Source: Corynebacterium gallinarum
Lineage (GTDB): Bacteria > Actinomycetota > Actinomycetes > Mycobacteriales > Mycobacteriaceae
DNA: 64,000 nucleotides
Reading direction: 5' to 3'
Assembly: GCF_014837045.1 (NCBI RefSeq)
Contig: NZ_JACSPR010000004.1
Coordinates: 124,001-188,000 of the forward strand
Under the pieces are notes generated by a model. That model was not told where the DNA came from. It saw nothing but the letters and a program-made list of their open reading frames with translations, and searched no databases. Positions 1 through 9,939 of this stretch are shown here, piece after piece. Both the position numbers and the translations under genes were made by a program. Each line of letters opens with the position of its first letter. Position 1 is the first letter of the stretch.

Positions 1-153
1 GGCCACACCGGTCTCGCCGGCACAGCTGCCGTTCGACCAGCTCTGCGCGATGCGGTTTTCCACCGGCGGTTTGCTCACCAGTGCCATGATCAGGCACAGC
101 ACCGCGAGGAACAGGAGGATGATGCCCAGTGTCCTGGCTGTTTTAGCGCTCAT
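1..153 (-). CDS. DUF4247-like membrane protein (3' part outside window)
   Basis: Only the first 51 codons are present; the gene continues past the left edge. It starts with MSAKTARTLG and has one hydrophobic segment at about residues 9-26, followed by an outward-type stretch containing a lone Cys, so a single-pass anchored or exported protein is likely. Its ATG overlaps the TGA of the upstream DUF2617 gene (ATGA), so the two are translationally coupled. DUF4247 proteins commonly follow DUF4178 and DUF2617 genes in actinobacteria. The family name rests on that gene order plus the N-terminal look, not on a complete domain. No function is known to me. Confidence 0.5.
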   Translation of the reverse strand, partial: MSAKTARTLGIILLFLAVLCLIMALVSKPPVENRIAQSWSNGSCAGETGVA

Positions 154-635
154 GGGTGGTACTGACTCCTTGTGCTGACAATGGTGTTCTCCCCCGGGTA
201 CAGGTGGTGTGTCCACCAGTGCCATACCCCGTCCACGCATGCTCCGCGCAGCGCGGTCAGATGATACTCGCCCTCCCCGGGGAAGCTGGCGATCAACCCG
301 CCACCGTCCGCGATGTCGGCGGCTTCGGCAGCGAATTCGGCGGGGCTCAGAGTCCGGGTGCGGGTCTCCAGGCGGTACCCCTGCTTATCGACGGCCCCCG
401 GCAGCGGCCACTCACCCCCCTCACGGGCGTTGCACGAGATCTCCTCCCGGAAGTGCCCGGAGGGCGCTTCCACGGTGACCACATGCGAACCCCCGATCAC
501 CACCAGGTGCAGTGAGGAGTGGGTGGCCGGGTCGTCGATAAGCATCTCGGCGAGGATCTCCGGCATGGGTGCGTTCCAGCGCACACCGAGGTCAGCGGCG
601 CGGATATCTGCGGGGGCGCAGGCCAGGTGCAACAT
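150..635 (-). CDS. DUF2617 family protein
   Basis: 161 aa, soluble, with no signal peptide or membrane segment. The N-terminal MLHLACAPADIRAADLGVRW and the central 'HLVVIGGSHVVTVEAP' read like DUF2617, a small actinobacterial family of unknown function. The start codon overlaps the stop of the upstream DUF4178 gene (TGATG), and the stop overlaps the next start (ATGA), so this is the middle cistron of a tightly packed three-gene unit. The neighbours are membrane proteins, which suggests a cytoplasmic partner role; this is inference. The 11-mer GCTTATCGACG lies inside the gene at 383-393. Confidence 0.65.
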   Translation of the reverse strand: MLHLACAPADIRAADLGVRWNAPMPEILAEMLIDDPATHSSLHLVVIGGSHVVTVEAPSGHFREEISCNAREGGEWPLPGAVDKQGYRLETRTRTLSPAEFAAEAADIADGGGLIASFPGEGEYHLTALRGACVDGVWHWWTHHLYPGENTIVSTRSQYHP

Positions 636-1240
636 CAGTTTCGCGGCGCCGGGTAGACAGTCAGTTCACCGGGCAGCACTGTCCAGCCCAGGGAGGCCTC
701 CAGGGAACCGTCCTCGCCGAAGCGCTCGAAGCCCAGCAGCCGCTTGCCGCCGGCCTCGGCCATGTCCCAGTATTCGAAGCGGCCACTCTCCGGCAGTCCG
801 GTGGTGCCCTCGGAGTAGAACTGACCCACGCCACTTTCCACCTTGCGGTAGCGCACACCCTCGACGGTGACCTCATTCGCCGGCTGCGCATCCAGGTCCG
901 GGCGCGAGATCCACCAGCTGAGGTTGAGCTGGCCCTCGTCATAGTCCACGCTCAGGTACTCGCCACCCTTGCCGCCTTCCAGCAGGTACTCATACCAGGT
1001 GTAGGCGCCCTGGCGCATGGTCACGCCACCGCGGCACACATAGTCCACGCCCCCGTAACCGACGATCGCGCCGGGTCCGAGGATGTCAGGGCCGAAATCA
1101 GCCGAACCGTCACTGAACTTGAGGGGATCCTCCCGCGGACGTGGTGGCTGCTCGGCGTTCTTCTTCTTGGCCGAGACAATAAAGAAGACAACAGCGATGA
1201 CGGCGAGGATGATCGCCAGGACGAGCCAGGTGGTGTTCAT
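635..1240 (-). CDS. DUF4178 domain protein, single-pass membrane
   Basis: 201 aa. The N-terminus MNTTWLVLAIILAVIAVVFF is a membrane anchor followed by a KKK stop-transfer signal. The remainder, from about residue 45, is a beta-rich DUF4178-type domain ('GAIVGYGGVDYVCRGGV', 'TWYEYLLEGGKGGEYLSVDYD'). The frame stays open upstream to 1465, but the chosen ATG is the first with a plausible ribosome site (GGGAG about 9 bases upstream) and puts the hydrophobic segment at the N-terminus. It heads the DUF4178-DUF2617-DUF4247 unit, divergent from the rhodanese gene. In actinobacteria such clusters often also hold DUF350 and a spermidine-synthase-like gene, which would lie left of the window. The function is not established. 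Confidence 0.7.
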   Translation of the reverse strand: MNTTWLVLAIILAVIAVVFFIVSAKKKNAEQPPRPREDPLKFSDGSADFGPDILGPGAIVGYGGVDYVCRGGVTMRQGAYTWYEYLLEGGKGGEYLSVDYDEGQLNLSWWISRPDLDAQPANEVTVEGVRYRKVESGVGQFYSEGTTGLPESGRFEYWDMAEAGGKRLLGFERFGEDGSLEASLGWTVLPGELTVYPAPRN

Positions 1241-1341
1241 GGACGGTCTGCTCCCGGGGGTTTGGAAGGGTTGATGAGCAAAGGTTACACGTTTCGTCCC
1301 CGAAATATCAGGGGGCTTCCACCCGGAAACAGCCCGCAGAT

Positions 1342-1430
1342 CCTTAACCCCGAGATCCTGTCTCCAGAGAGCACCAGTGATCTCAGGGTTAAGCACAGCG
1401 GTTTCTGGCAACAGGATCTCGGGGTTAAGG
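1342..1430. repeat. Perfect 20-bp inverted repeat with a third partial copy
   Basis: CCTTAACCCCGAGATCCTGT at 1342-1361 is the exact reverse complement of 1411-1430, with a 49-base spacer. Inside the spacer, 1379-1394 holds a further diverged copy (GATCTCAGGGTTAAG) in the same orientation as the right arm. The block lies in the intergenic DNA between the divergent DUF4178 and rhodanese genes, so it could be a multi-site operator or a small interspersed repeat. Confidence 0.8.
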
Positions 1431-1512
1431 CGTTGGGGAATGTGGCCACCGGCGCACCGCGGCAATTACTCTGGAACGCACCCCTGAAATCACCACACCA
1501 AGGAGCAACACC

Positions 1513-1806
1513 ATGAAGGAAGTCAACGTCAACGAGGTTCCGGCGGATGCGCAGCTGATCGATGTCCGTGAGGCCGATGAATTCGCCGAGGTGCGCGCGG
1601 ACAACGCCGTGAACATTCCGATGAGCGAGTTCACCTCCCGGGTGGGTGAGCTGGACCTGGATCGGGACATCTACCTGATCTGCAAGCTGGGTGGTCGTTC
1701 TGCTCAGGTCGGGGAATACCTCGAGCAGCGTGGCATCGAGACGATCAACGTCGCAGGTGGCACCGAGGGCTGGGTGGCTGCCGGCCTGCCACACAGCACC
1801 AACTAG
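1513..1806 (+). CDS. Single-domain rhodanese-like sulfurtransferase
   Basis: 97 aa, the usual length of a single rhodanese domain. It has the N-terminal 'LIDVREADEFAE' motif and the active loop 'ICKLGGRS' with catalytic Cys57 in a six-residue CxxxxRS-type loop, then 'GGTEGWVAAGLP' at the C-terminus. Such proteins transfer sulfane sulfur as a persulfide on the Cys; the physiological partner is unknown. AGGAG lies 8 bases before the ATG. A hairpin with a short T run follows the stop, so it is probably monocistronic. The inverted-repeat block at 1342-1430 sits in its upstream region. Confidence 0.88.
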   Translation: MKEVNVNEVPADAQLIDVREADEFAEVRADNAVNIPMSEFTSRVGELDLDRDIYLICKLGGRSAQVGEYLEQRGIETINVAGGTEGWVAAGLPHSTN

Positions 1807-1821
1807 CACCCACCGGCCTAC

Positions 1822-1854
1822 ACCGCAGTACACGCCACCGTGTGCTGCGGTTTG
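1822..1854 (+). terminator. Intrinsic terminator after the rhodanese gene
   Basis: ACCGCAG (1822-1828) pairs with CTGCGGT (1845-1851), extended by an inner ACACG/CGTGT stem, and is followed by TTTGT. It lies 15 bases after the rhodanese stop. Confidence 0.6.
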
Positions 1855-1932
1855 TCATGCCCGCACACCCCGGAAATGGTGGGTAGCACCCCATGATTAG
1901 ACCGATCCATGGTTTCCCATTATCGTGGTGTC

Positions 1933-2379
1933 ATGCCTTCCCACCCGGATATCCCCAGAGCGCTCCTCGAATCACCCAGCTATCAGCTGGAGAGGCTACG
2001 TCGTCGCACCCGCGATGAGGTGGAATCCCAGCTGGCACGCCATGACACCACCATGCGTGAGTACTGGACGCTGACCTGCCTGGTCAATGCCGATGCCGCG
2101 AGCCAGTCCGCCCTGTGCGACATGCTGGCCATCGATGCATCGGATATGGTCAGACTCGTCGATGCGCTGGAGAAACACGGGTGGGCGAAGCGCGAGCGGG
2201 ACCCCCGGGATCGTCGTCGACAGATCGTCACGTCAACGAAGAAGGGGCGAGCCGCCCAGGCCGACCTGCACAAGGTCGTCAGTGAGGCGGAGGATGTCTC
2301 ACTCGATGAATCCACCTCCAAACAGCTGAAACATCTGCGCAAACTGGCAGCCGCAATCATCTCCACCGAAGAGGACTAA
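1933..2379 (+). CDS. MarR-family transcriptional regulator
   Basis: 148 aa, typical MarR length. The central part 'SQSALCDMLAIDASDMVRLVDALEKHGWAKRERDPRDRRRQIVTST' is a clear winged helix with the RDPRDRR wing. An earlier in-frame ATG at 1909 exists, but a -10-like TATCGT ends six bases before the ATG at 1933, which fits a leaderless start there. Only 8 bases separate its stop from the large peptide-synthetase gene, so the two almost certainly form one transcript. This suggests that the regulator controls itself and the synthetase, perhaps in response to a small molecule or to the product; that is inference. Confidence 0.85.
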   Translation: MPSHPDIPRALLESPSYQLERLRRRTRDEVESQLARHDTTMREYWTLTCLVNADAASQSALCDMLAIDASDMVRLVDALEKHGWAKRERDPRDRRRQIVTSTKKGRAAQADLHKVVSEAEDVSLDESTSKQLKHLRKLAAAIISTEED

Positions 2380-2387
2380 ATAGCAAC

Positions 2388-5300
2388 GTGTCTCTAAGCA
2401 AGGTTCCGCCTCAGTATCTGAGAGCATCAGAAGCACCACCCAAGCGCACACTCTGGGACATCCTGGTGGATATCTCCTCCACCTACCCGGAGGCCGCCGC
2501 CATCGATGACGGCCAGGTCCTGACCTATGCGGAACTGATGCAGGAGGTCACCACGCTTGCCTCCGAGATGCACGCGCAGGGTGTCCGGCGCGGTGACCGC
2601 GTGGGCATCCGGATGCCGTCCGGCACCCGTGATCTCTACATCGCGATCCTCGCGACCCTGGCCGCCGGCGCCGCCTATGTGCCTGTGGATGCCGATGATC
2701 CCGAGGAACGCGCCGAGATGGTCTTCGGTGAGGCCCACATCAACGCACTGTTTGATGCGAGTGGTTTCCACATGATCAAGCCGACCCCGGGTGGCGATAC
2801 CCGTCGCCCCCGCCTGGATGACACCGCCTGGATCATCTTCACCTCCGGGTCCACGGGCAAGCCGAAGGGTGTGGCTGTGTCCCACCGTTCGGCCGCCGCC
2901 TTCGTCGACGCCGAGGCCCAGATGTTCCTGGTCGATCACCCGCAGGGCCCACTCGGCCCGGAGGACCGCGTGCTCGCCGGTCTCTCGGTCGCCTTCGACG
3001 CCTCCTGTGAGGAGATGTGGCTGGCGTGGGGCCATGGCGCCTGCCTGGTGCCGGCGCCCCGTTCGCTGGTGCGTTCCGGCATGGACCTGGGCCCCTGGCT
3101 GATCCGCCGTGACATCACGGTGGTCTCCACAGTGCCGACGCTCGCCGGCCTGTGGCCCGCCGAGGCGCTGTCCCATGTGCGTCTGCTCATCGTGGGCGGC
3201 GAGGCCTGCTCCCAGGAGCTCGTCGAACGCTTATCGACGGAGGATCGCGAGGTCTGGAACACCTACGGCCCAACAGAAGCCACCGTGGTGGCCTGTGGCA
3301 CCCAGCTCTATCCGGGCCAACCCGTGGGTATCGGCCTGCCGCTGGCCGGTTGGGATCTCGTGGTTGTTGACGCCGAGGGCCAGCCCGTCGGCATCGGTGA
3401 GGTCGGTGAACTGGTCATCGGCGGTGTGGGTCTTGCGCGTTACCTCGATCCGGAGAAGGACCGCGAGAAGTACGCCCCCCTGCCGAGTGTGGGCTGGAAC
3501 CGCGCCTACCGTTCCGGTGACCACGTCCGTCTGGAGGAGGACGGTCTCTACTTCATCGGTCGTGTGGACGACCAGGTGAAGATCGGCGGCCGGCGCATCG
3601 AGCTCGGTGAGGTCGACGCGAATGTCGCGGCCCTGCCGAATGTGCGCTCCTCCGCGGTGGTGGTCCAGACCACCGGTGCCGATGAGAAGGTCCTGGTGGC
3701 CTATGTCTCCCTCGAGGATGAGGAGGCCGGCTTCAACCACAATGAGGCCAACAAACGCCTGGCCGAGACCATGCCCGCCGCACTTGTTCCCCGCATCCAT
3801 GTCATGGAGGAACTGCCCGTCACCACCTCCGGCAAGGTGGACAAGAAATCCCTGCCGTGGCCCCTGCCCGGCACCGCGGTGGAGGCCGAGGGCCTCAATG
3901 AGACCGAGGCCTGGATCGCCCAGCTGTGGGTCGATGTCCTGGGCACCTCGGTGTCCGGCAATGACGCTGACTTCTTCTCCCTGGGTGGTACTTCACTCGC
4001 CGCCGCGACCCTCGTGGGCCGCCTGCGTGAGAAGGTCCCCACCGTGGCCGTGCGTGACCTCTACGACCACCCGCGTCTGGAGAAACTCGCCGAACGCGTG
4101 GAAACCGTCGCAGTCGATTCCGGTGTCTCCCTGCAGAGTTCCACACCTCCCCCACGGCGTGAGGTCAAGCCGGTGACAGCCGGTACCCGCGTCATCCAGT
4201 CGCTCATCCAGATCCCGATCATGACGCTGCAGGCCGTGCAGTGGATCGCCTGGCTGGCGCTGGGCAACAACATCATGGCCGGCCTGGGCGTCGAATGGGC
4301 CCGCCCGGTCCCCTGGTGGCTTGTGATCACCCTCATCGTCATCTTCGCCACCCCGATCGGTCGCCTGCCCATCGGCGCCTGGGGTGCCCGCCTGATAACC
4401 CGGGGCATTGAACCCGGTGACTACCCGCGTGGTGGTTCCGTGCACCTGCGCATCTGGGCGGCAGAACGGCTCGCGGATGCCTCCGGTTCCCGCAATATCT
4501 CCGGTGCGACCTGGGTGAACTACTTCGCCCGCTCCCTCGGTGTGAGCGTGGGCCGGGGTGTGGATCTGCATTCCCTGCCACCGGTAACCGGCATGCTCAC
4601 CCTGGGTGACAATGTCTCCATCGAGCAGGAGGTGGACATGCGCGGTTACTGGATCGACGGTGACATCCTGCGCCTGGGCGCCATCGTCATCGAGAAGAAC
4701 GCCCGCATCGGCGCGCGTTCCACCCTGCTGCCTGGCACCGTCGTCGGTGCCGGCGCGCACCTGCTGCCCGGTTCCACCGTCACCGGTGACAAACTCATCA
4801 AGCCCGGTTCGCGCTGGGCCGGCTCACCGGCGCAGAAGGTCGGTCGGGCCAAGCACCGCTTCCCTCAGGAACACCCACCGAGGCGTTCCCGCTGGGTGCC
4901 GGTCTTCGGACTCACCTCCATGGTGTTGTCCCTGCTGCCGCTGGCTGCGCTGGGCGTGGGTACCGCGGTGACATTGTGGTTTGCGTCGATAAGCACGCTG
5001 CCCATCGTGGCGGCCGTGCTGCTGTTCGCGGCCGTCGGCGCGCTGGCGGCATTCGCGACGTACACCGTATCCATCTGGGTGCTGGTGCTGCTGCTGAGCA
5101 TCGGCGTGAAACCCGGTATCACCCCGGTGCGGTCCGCGCTGGGCTGGCGAGTGTGGGCCATTGAACGGCTCATGGATGATGCCCGCACCTACCTCTTCCC
5201 GCTCTACGCGGCGCAGCTGACCCCGGCGTGGTTCCGCAGTCTGGGTGCGAAGATCGGCAAGGACGTGGAGATTTCCACCGCCGTGATGGTGCCCAAACTC

Positions 5301-6269
5301 GCGGATATCCGCGAAGGTGCCTTCCTCGCCGACGACACCCTCATCGGTGGTTATGAGCTGGGCAACGGCTGGCTGCTGACGGGTGAGACCCGGATCGGCA
5401 AGCGGTCCTTCCTGGGCAACTCCGGTATCGCTGGCCCTGAGCGCAAACTGGGCAAGAACTCCCTGGTGGCGGTGCTGTCCTCCACCCCGAAGAAGGCCAA
5501 GGCCAGCTCCAACTGGTGGGGTTCCCCGCCGGAGCGCATGCGACGTGTCACCGTCGAGGTCGACGAGGGTGAGGCCAAAACCTACCATCCAGGCCTCGGT
5601 GTGAAATTCGCCCGTGGCCTCATCGAGACCGCCCGCCTGCTCGCACCGATGACCTCCGGTGTGCTGGCCGCGTTGACTCTTGTGATCCTGCAGTGGTTCA
5701 ACCTCAACTACGGCCTCTGGGTCGCATGGCTTGTCGGCGGCCTGGTCCTCATGGCCGTGGGCGTGCTGGCCATGGCGATCACCGTGGTGGTCAAGTGGAT
5801 CTGCGTGGGCAAACACAAGGCCGGCGACCACCCGCTGTTCAGCTGGTTCGTGTGGCTCAATGAGCTGCAGGATACCTTCGTGGAAACCGTCGCGGGCCCC
5901 TGGTTCCTCATCCCGAATCTGGGCACCGGCAGCCTCAACCTGGGTCTCAAGGCGCTCGGCGCGCACATCGGTAAGGGCGCATGGATCGAGAGCTACTGGT
6001 TCCCCGAATCCGACCTCTGTTATGTCGGCCGTGGTGCCACCGTGGGCCCCGGAACTGTGGTGCAGACGCACCTGTTCCAGGACCGCGTCATGAGCCTCGA
6101 CACCGTCACCATCGCCGACGGTGCGACCCTGGGTGACCACTCGGTGGCGCTCCCCGCCTCGCTTGTCGACGCCTCCGCCACCATCGGTCCAGGCTCCCTG
6201 GTCATGCGCGGCGACCGCGTCCCCGCCCACACCAGATGGCAGGGCAACCCGATCGAACCGTGGATCTAG
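2388..6269 (+). CDS. Pls/PosA-type single-module non-ribosomal peptide synthetase with membrane domains
   Basis: 1293 aa with a GTG start and GAAGAGGA upstream. Order of parts: an adenylation domain (about residues 20-500, with FTSGSTGKPKG near 151-161, NTYGPTE, YRSGD, GRVDDQVKIGGRRIE and SGKVDKK); a carrier domain with phosphopantetheine Ser536 in LGGTSL; then a C-terminal half in which hydrophobic segments (from about 608) separate three hexapeptide-repeat, acyltransferase-like regions (about 705-815, 947-1050 and 1187-1293). There is no thioesterase. This is the layout of epsilon-poly-L-lysine synthetase (1319 aa in Streptomyces). My hand-read specificity code is D-A-E-S-I-G-T-V-V-K, close to recalled lysine codes. 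A secreted or membrane-made homopolymer of a basic amino acid is therefore plausible but unproven; the family also contains members of unknown product. Three copies of the GCTTRTCGACG 11-mer fall in this gene. Confidence 0.85.
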   Translation: MSLSKVPPQYLRASEAPPKRTLWDILVDISSTYPEAAAIDDGQVLTYAELMQEVTTLASEMHAQGVRRGDRVGIRMPSGTRDLYIAILATLAAGAAYVPVDADDPEERAEMVFGEAHINALFDASGFHMIKPTPGGDTRRPRLDDTAWIIFTSGSTGKPKGVAVSHRSAAAFVDAEAQMFLVDHPQGPLGPEDRVLAGLSVAFDASCEEMWLAWGHGACLVPAPRSLVRSGMDLGPWLIRRDITVVSTVPTLAGLWPAEALSHVRLLIVGGEACSQELVERLSTEDREVWNTYGPTEATVVACGTQLYPGQPVGIGLPLAGWDLVVVDAEGQPVGIGEVGELVIGGVGLARYLDPEKDREKYAPLPSVGWNRAYRSGDHVRLEEDGLYFIGRVDDQVKIGGRRIELGEVDANVAALPNVRSSAVVVQTTGADEKVLVAYVSLEDEEAGFNHNEANKRLAETMPAALVPRIHVMEELPVTTSGKVDKKSLPWPLPGTAVEAEGLNETEAWIAQLWVDVLGTSVSGNDADFFSLGGTSLAAATLVGRLREKVPTVAVRDLYDHPRLEKLAERVETVAVDSGVSLQSSTPPPRREVKPVTAGTRVIQSLIQIPIMTLQAVQWIAWLALGNNIMAGLGVEWARPVPWWLVITLIVIFATPIGRLPIGAWGARLITRGIEPGDYPRGGSVHLRIWAAERLADASGSRNISGATWVNYFARSLGVSVGRGVDLHSLPPVTGMLTLGDNVSIEQEVDMRGYWIDGDILRLGAIVIEKNARIGARSTLLPGTVVGAGAHLLPGSTVTGDKLIKPGSRWAGSPAQKVGRAKHRFPQEHPPRRSRWVPVFGLTSMVLSLLPLAALGVGTAVTLWFASISTLPIVAAVLLFAAVGALAAFATYTVSIWVLVLLLSIGVKPGITPVRSALGWRVWAIERLMDDARTYLFPLYAAQLTPAWFRSLGAKIGKDVEISTAVMVPKLADIREGAFLADDTLIGGYELGNGWLLTGETRIGKRSFLGNSGIAGPERKLGKNSLVAVLSSTPKKAKASSNWWGSPPERMRRVTVEVDEGEAKTYHPGLGVKFARGLIETARLLAPMTSGVLAALTLVILQWFNLNYGLWVAWLVGGLVLMAVGVLAMAITVVVKWICVGKHKAGDHPLFSWFVWLNELQDTFVETVAGPWFLIPNLGTGSLNLGLKALGAHIGKGAWIESYWFPESDLCYVGRGATVGPGTVVQTHLFQDRVMSLDTVTIADGATLGDHSVALPASLVDASATIGPGSLVMRGDRVPAHTRWQGNPIEPWI

Positions 6270-6279
6270 GGAACCTGCC

Positions 6280-7179
6280 CTAATCGCCGATCTGATCGCG
6301 ACCGCGGAGAACGATCTTGGGGTCCGGCTCCCCCACCACGTCATAATCCTTGTCCGTGTAGTCGAACTTGGACAGGACATAGCGCATGGCGTTGATGCGG
6401 GCGCGTTTCTTGTCATTCGACTTGATGGTGATCCACGGGGACTCATCGGTGTCGGTGTACCGGAACTGCTCCTCCTTGGCGCGGGTGTAGTCATCCCACT
6501 TGTCCAGGGAGGCCAGGTCCATCGGGGAGAGCTTCCACTGGCGCACCGGGTCCACCTGGCGGATGGCGAAGCGGGTGCGCTGTTCCTTCCGGGTCACCGA
6601 GAACCAGAACTTAGTCAGAGAGATACCGGAACCGAGGAGCATGTTCTCCAGCATGGGTACCTCACGGAGGAATTCCGCGTGCTGGGATTCGGTGCAGAAA
6701 CCCATGACGCGTTCCACACCGGACCGGTTGTACCAGGAGCGGTCGAAGAAGACGATCTCACCGGCAGCCGGGAAGTGCTGGATATACCGCTGGAAATACC
6801 AGGACGTGGACTCACGTGGGGATGGCTTCTCCAGCGCGACGGTGCGGGCACCACGGGGGTTGAGGTGCTCATTGAAGCGCTTGATGGTGCCACCCTTGCC
6901 GGCGGCGTCACGGCCCTCGAACAGGATGATGTGGCGCTGGCCGGTTTCCTTGGTCCAGTTCTGCCATTTCAGCAACTCGATCTGCAGGCCGCGTTTGATT
7001 TTCTCGTATTCCTCACGCGTCATGCGTTCGTCATACGGATAATTCTCACGCCAGGTTTCAATGGCGGTACCATCGGGCCGCAGGAGTACCGGATCATCCT
7101 CATCGGAGTCATCGACGATATACCCTTCGGTCTGGGCGAGATCGATGACGGGAAGATCATTCTCAGTGGTTTCAGCCAT
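6280..7179 (-). CDS. ppk2B: Polyphosphate kinase 2 (PPK2 family)
   Basis: 299 aa. It makes or uses polyphosphate to phosphorylate nucleoside diphosphates. Walker A is GRDAAGKGGT (residues 89-98), the lid and Walker B region is 'FFDRSWYNRSGVERVMGF', and 'KFWFSVTRKEQ' is typical of PPK2. The ATG at 7179 is preceded by TAGAAT with a 7-base gap, which supports a leaderless transcript; the longer in-frame start at 7227 has no signal. The position next to porA-porH matches C. glutamicum, where the neighbouring gene is a characterised class II polyphosphate kinase; the symbol follows that recalled order. It converges with the synthetase gene with only 10 bases between the stops and no visible terminator. 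Confidence 0.9.
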   Translation of the reverse strand: MAETTENDLPVIDLAQTEGYIVDDSDEDDPVLLRPDGTAIETWRENYPYDERMTREEYEKIKRGLQIELLKWQNWTKETGQRHIILFEGRDAAGKGGTIKRFNEHLNPRGARTVALEKPSPRESTSWYFQRYIQHFPAAGEIVFFDRSWYNRSGVERVMGFCTESQHAEFLREVPMLENMLLGSGISLTKFWFSVTRKEQRTRFAIRQVDPVRQWKLSPMDLASLDKWDDYTRAKEEQFRYTDTDESPWITIKSNDKKRARINAMRYVLSKFDYTDKDYDVVGEPDPKIVLRGRDQIGD

Positions 7180-7251
7180 GAAAAGGATTCTACCTACACT
7201 TGAACTTTCGAGCGCGTTAACGTTCACCTAAGTGGGGAATGGCAGACATAC

Positions 7252-7282
7252 AAAAAACTCCAGCCCTCGAAAGGGTCTGGAG
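7252..7282 (-). terminator. Strong intrinsic terminator of porH-porA
   Basis: On the minus strand CTCCAG-A-CCCT pairs with AGGG-C-TGGAG across a TTCG loop and is followed by TTTTTTG. It lies 30 bases downstream of the porA stop. Confidence 0.9.
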
Positions 7283-7311
7283 CTTTTACCTACGCCGAAG
7301 CGTGAGGGGAA

Positions 7312-7449
7312 TTAGCCCAGGAGGCCGATGAGATTAGCGACGTTGTCAGCCCAGTCGCCGCCAACCTTCAGCAGGCCGAAGATTGCACCGAACAGGCCGG
7401 TGGAGGAAAGGACGGAAACGTTGCCCAGGAAGTCAGTGATGCTTTCCAT
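7312..7449 (-). CDS. porA: Mycolic-acid outer-membrane channel peptide PorA
   Basis: 45 aa, starting MESITDFLGNVSVLSS and ending ADLIGLLG-like (NVANLIGLLG). It has no signal peptide. Length, acidic N-terminus, amphipathic helix and the IGLLG end match the C. glutamicum PorA peptide, which is mycoloylated and forms, together with PorH, the main cation-selective pore of the mycomembrane. AGGAGA lies 6 bases before the ATG. It follows porH by 76 bases on the same strand and shares its terminator. It is too short for routine gene calling; identity rests on sequence resemblance plus context beside groEL2 and ppk2B. Confidence 0.92.
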   Translation of the reverse strand: MESITDFLGNVSVLSSTGLFGAIFGLLKVGGDWADNVANLIGLLG

Positions 7450-7525
7450 TATGTTCTCCTTCAGAGATTAAGAAAAATTGGGAATCTCAGCTTCTAGGTT
7501 TATCCCCTAGCAGCAAGAATGGGGA

Positions 7526-7699
7526 TTAAGAGGACAGGTTGCCCGCGTTGTCGCCGGTGGTCTCTGCCAGGTCACCGAAGTTCTGGAAGAAGCTGATGAT
7601 ACCGGTCAGCAGGGTCGGGATGGTCTGCAGAGCAGGACCCAGGTTCTTGCCGAGGGTAGCGAAGTCGGACAGGGAGTCCTTGAGAAGGGAAAGATCCAT
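7526..7699 (-). CDS. porH: Mycolic-acid outer-membrane channel peptide PorH
   Basis: 57 aa, starting MDLSLLKDSLSDF and with 'IPTLLTGIISFFQNFGDLAETTG' forming an amphipathic helix. There is no signal peptide. Start, length and the NFGDLA(E/D)TTG stretch match C. glutamicum PorH, the obligate partner of PorA in the heteromeric cell-wall channel. TAGGAGA precedes the ATG. The upstream minus-strand DNA carries a TTGACG-N18-CAATAG promoter candidate near 7780 and two small hairpins in the presumed leader (CCAGC/GCTGG and TGACG/CGTCA). porH and porA probably share a transcript. Confidence 0.92.
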   Translation of the reverse strand: MDLSLLKDSLSDFATLGKNLGPALQTIPTLLTGIISFFQNFGDLAETTGDNAGNLSS

Positions 7700-8121
7700 G
7701 AGAAATCTCCTAGGAGAGGACCAGCAAAGAAGCTGGTGATGGTTGCCAGTTTGCTGACGCCCTCAGGACGTCACCCCACTATTGAATCACAGATTTCGCA
7801 CGCGTCAAGAGGAAAACTCAAAATCCTCTCAGATAACCGTGACCTCTGAGACGAAGTTTCCCAGCTGTTCATCTTAAATTCAAATTATGGCCTGAGCTGG
7901 TAATTTTAGGCATTTGGCAAAAAACGACAGTTGCCATTGTCTCTAAATGGCGACGGTTATGTAACGGCCAGCTGGGAAGGGTCGATTAAAGCGATTCTGC
8001 TGAAGGGGCATCTGTCAACCCACCCGCAAGCGGGGGTGTTTTCAAGGGTTATCGAATAATTTCCGGGATGAGAATAGCCTGAGGGAGAATCGGGCGTCGA
8101 CAAGCTCCCGGAGACGCGCAA
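7700..8121. other. Intergenic DNA between porH and the groEL2 3' hairpin
   Basis: About 420 AT-richer bases with no convincing ORF. It holds the presumed porH promoter and leader (about 7700-7800) and, at 8095-8105, one copy of the GCTTRTCGACG motif. I recognise nothing in 7860-8090; a small RNA there cannot be excluded. Confidence 0.5.
8095..8105 (-). repeat. Intergenic copy of the 11-mer GCTTGTCGACG
   Basis: An exact match on the minus strand in non-coding DNA downstream of groEL2. It is one of 17 copies found in the window, described under findings. Confidence 0.85.
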
Positions 8122-8157
8122 CGCCCCTCGCACGTTGCGGACAACGTACAAGGGGCG
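8122..8157 (-). terminator. Hairpin downstream of groEL2
   Basis: On the minus strand CGCCCCT...ACGTTG pairs with CAACGT...AGGGGCG around a TCCG loop, a long stable stem 17 bases after the groEL2 stop. No T run follows, so it may be a Rho-linked end or an RNA-stabilising structure rather than a classical terminator. Confidence 0.65.
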
Positions 8158-8174
8158 CGCGGAGCGGGTGGGGC

Positions 8175-9890
<1,716 letters not shown>

Positions 9891-9939
9891 TTAGTGAGTG
9901 TGGACCAACCTCACCTGTCAGGTAGTTCATGATCATTTT

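Noticed and set aside
4824..6494. 556-codon open frame antisense to the synthetase
   Set aside because: Its composition is that of a shadow frame, and the sense strand has a full domain match.
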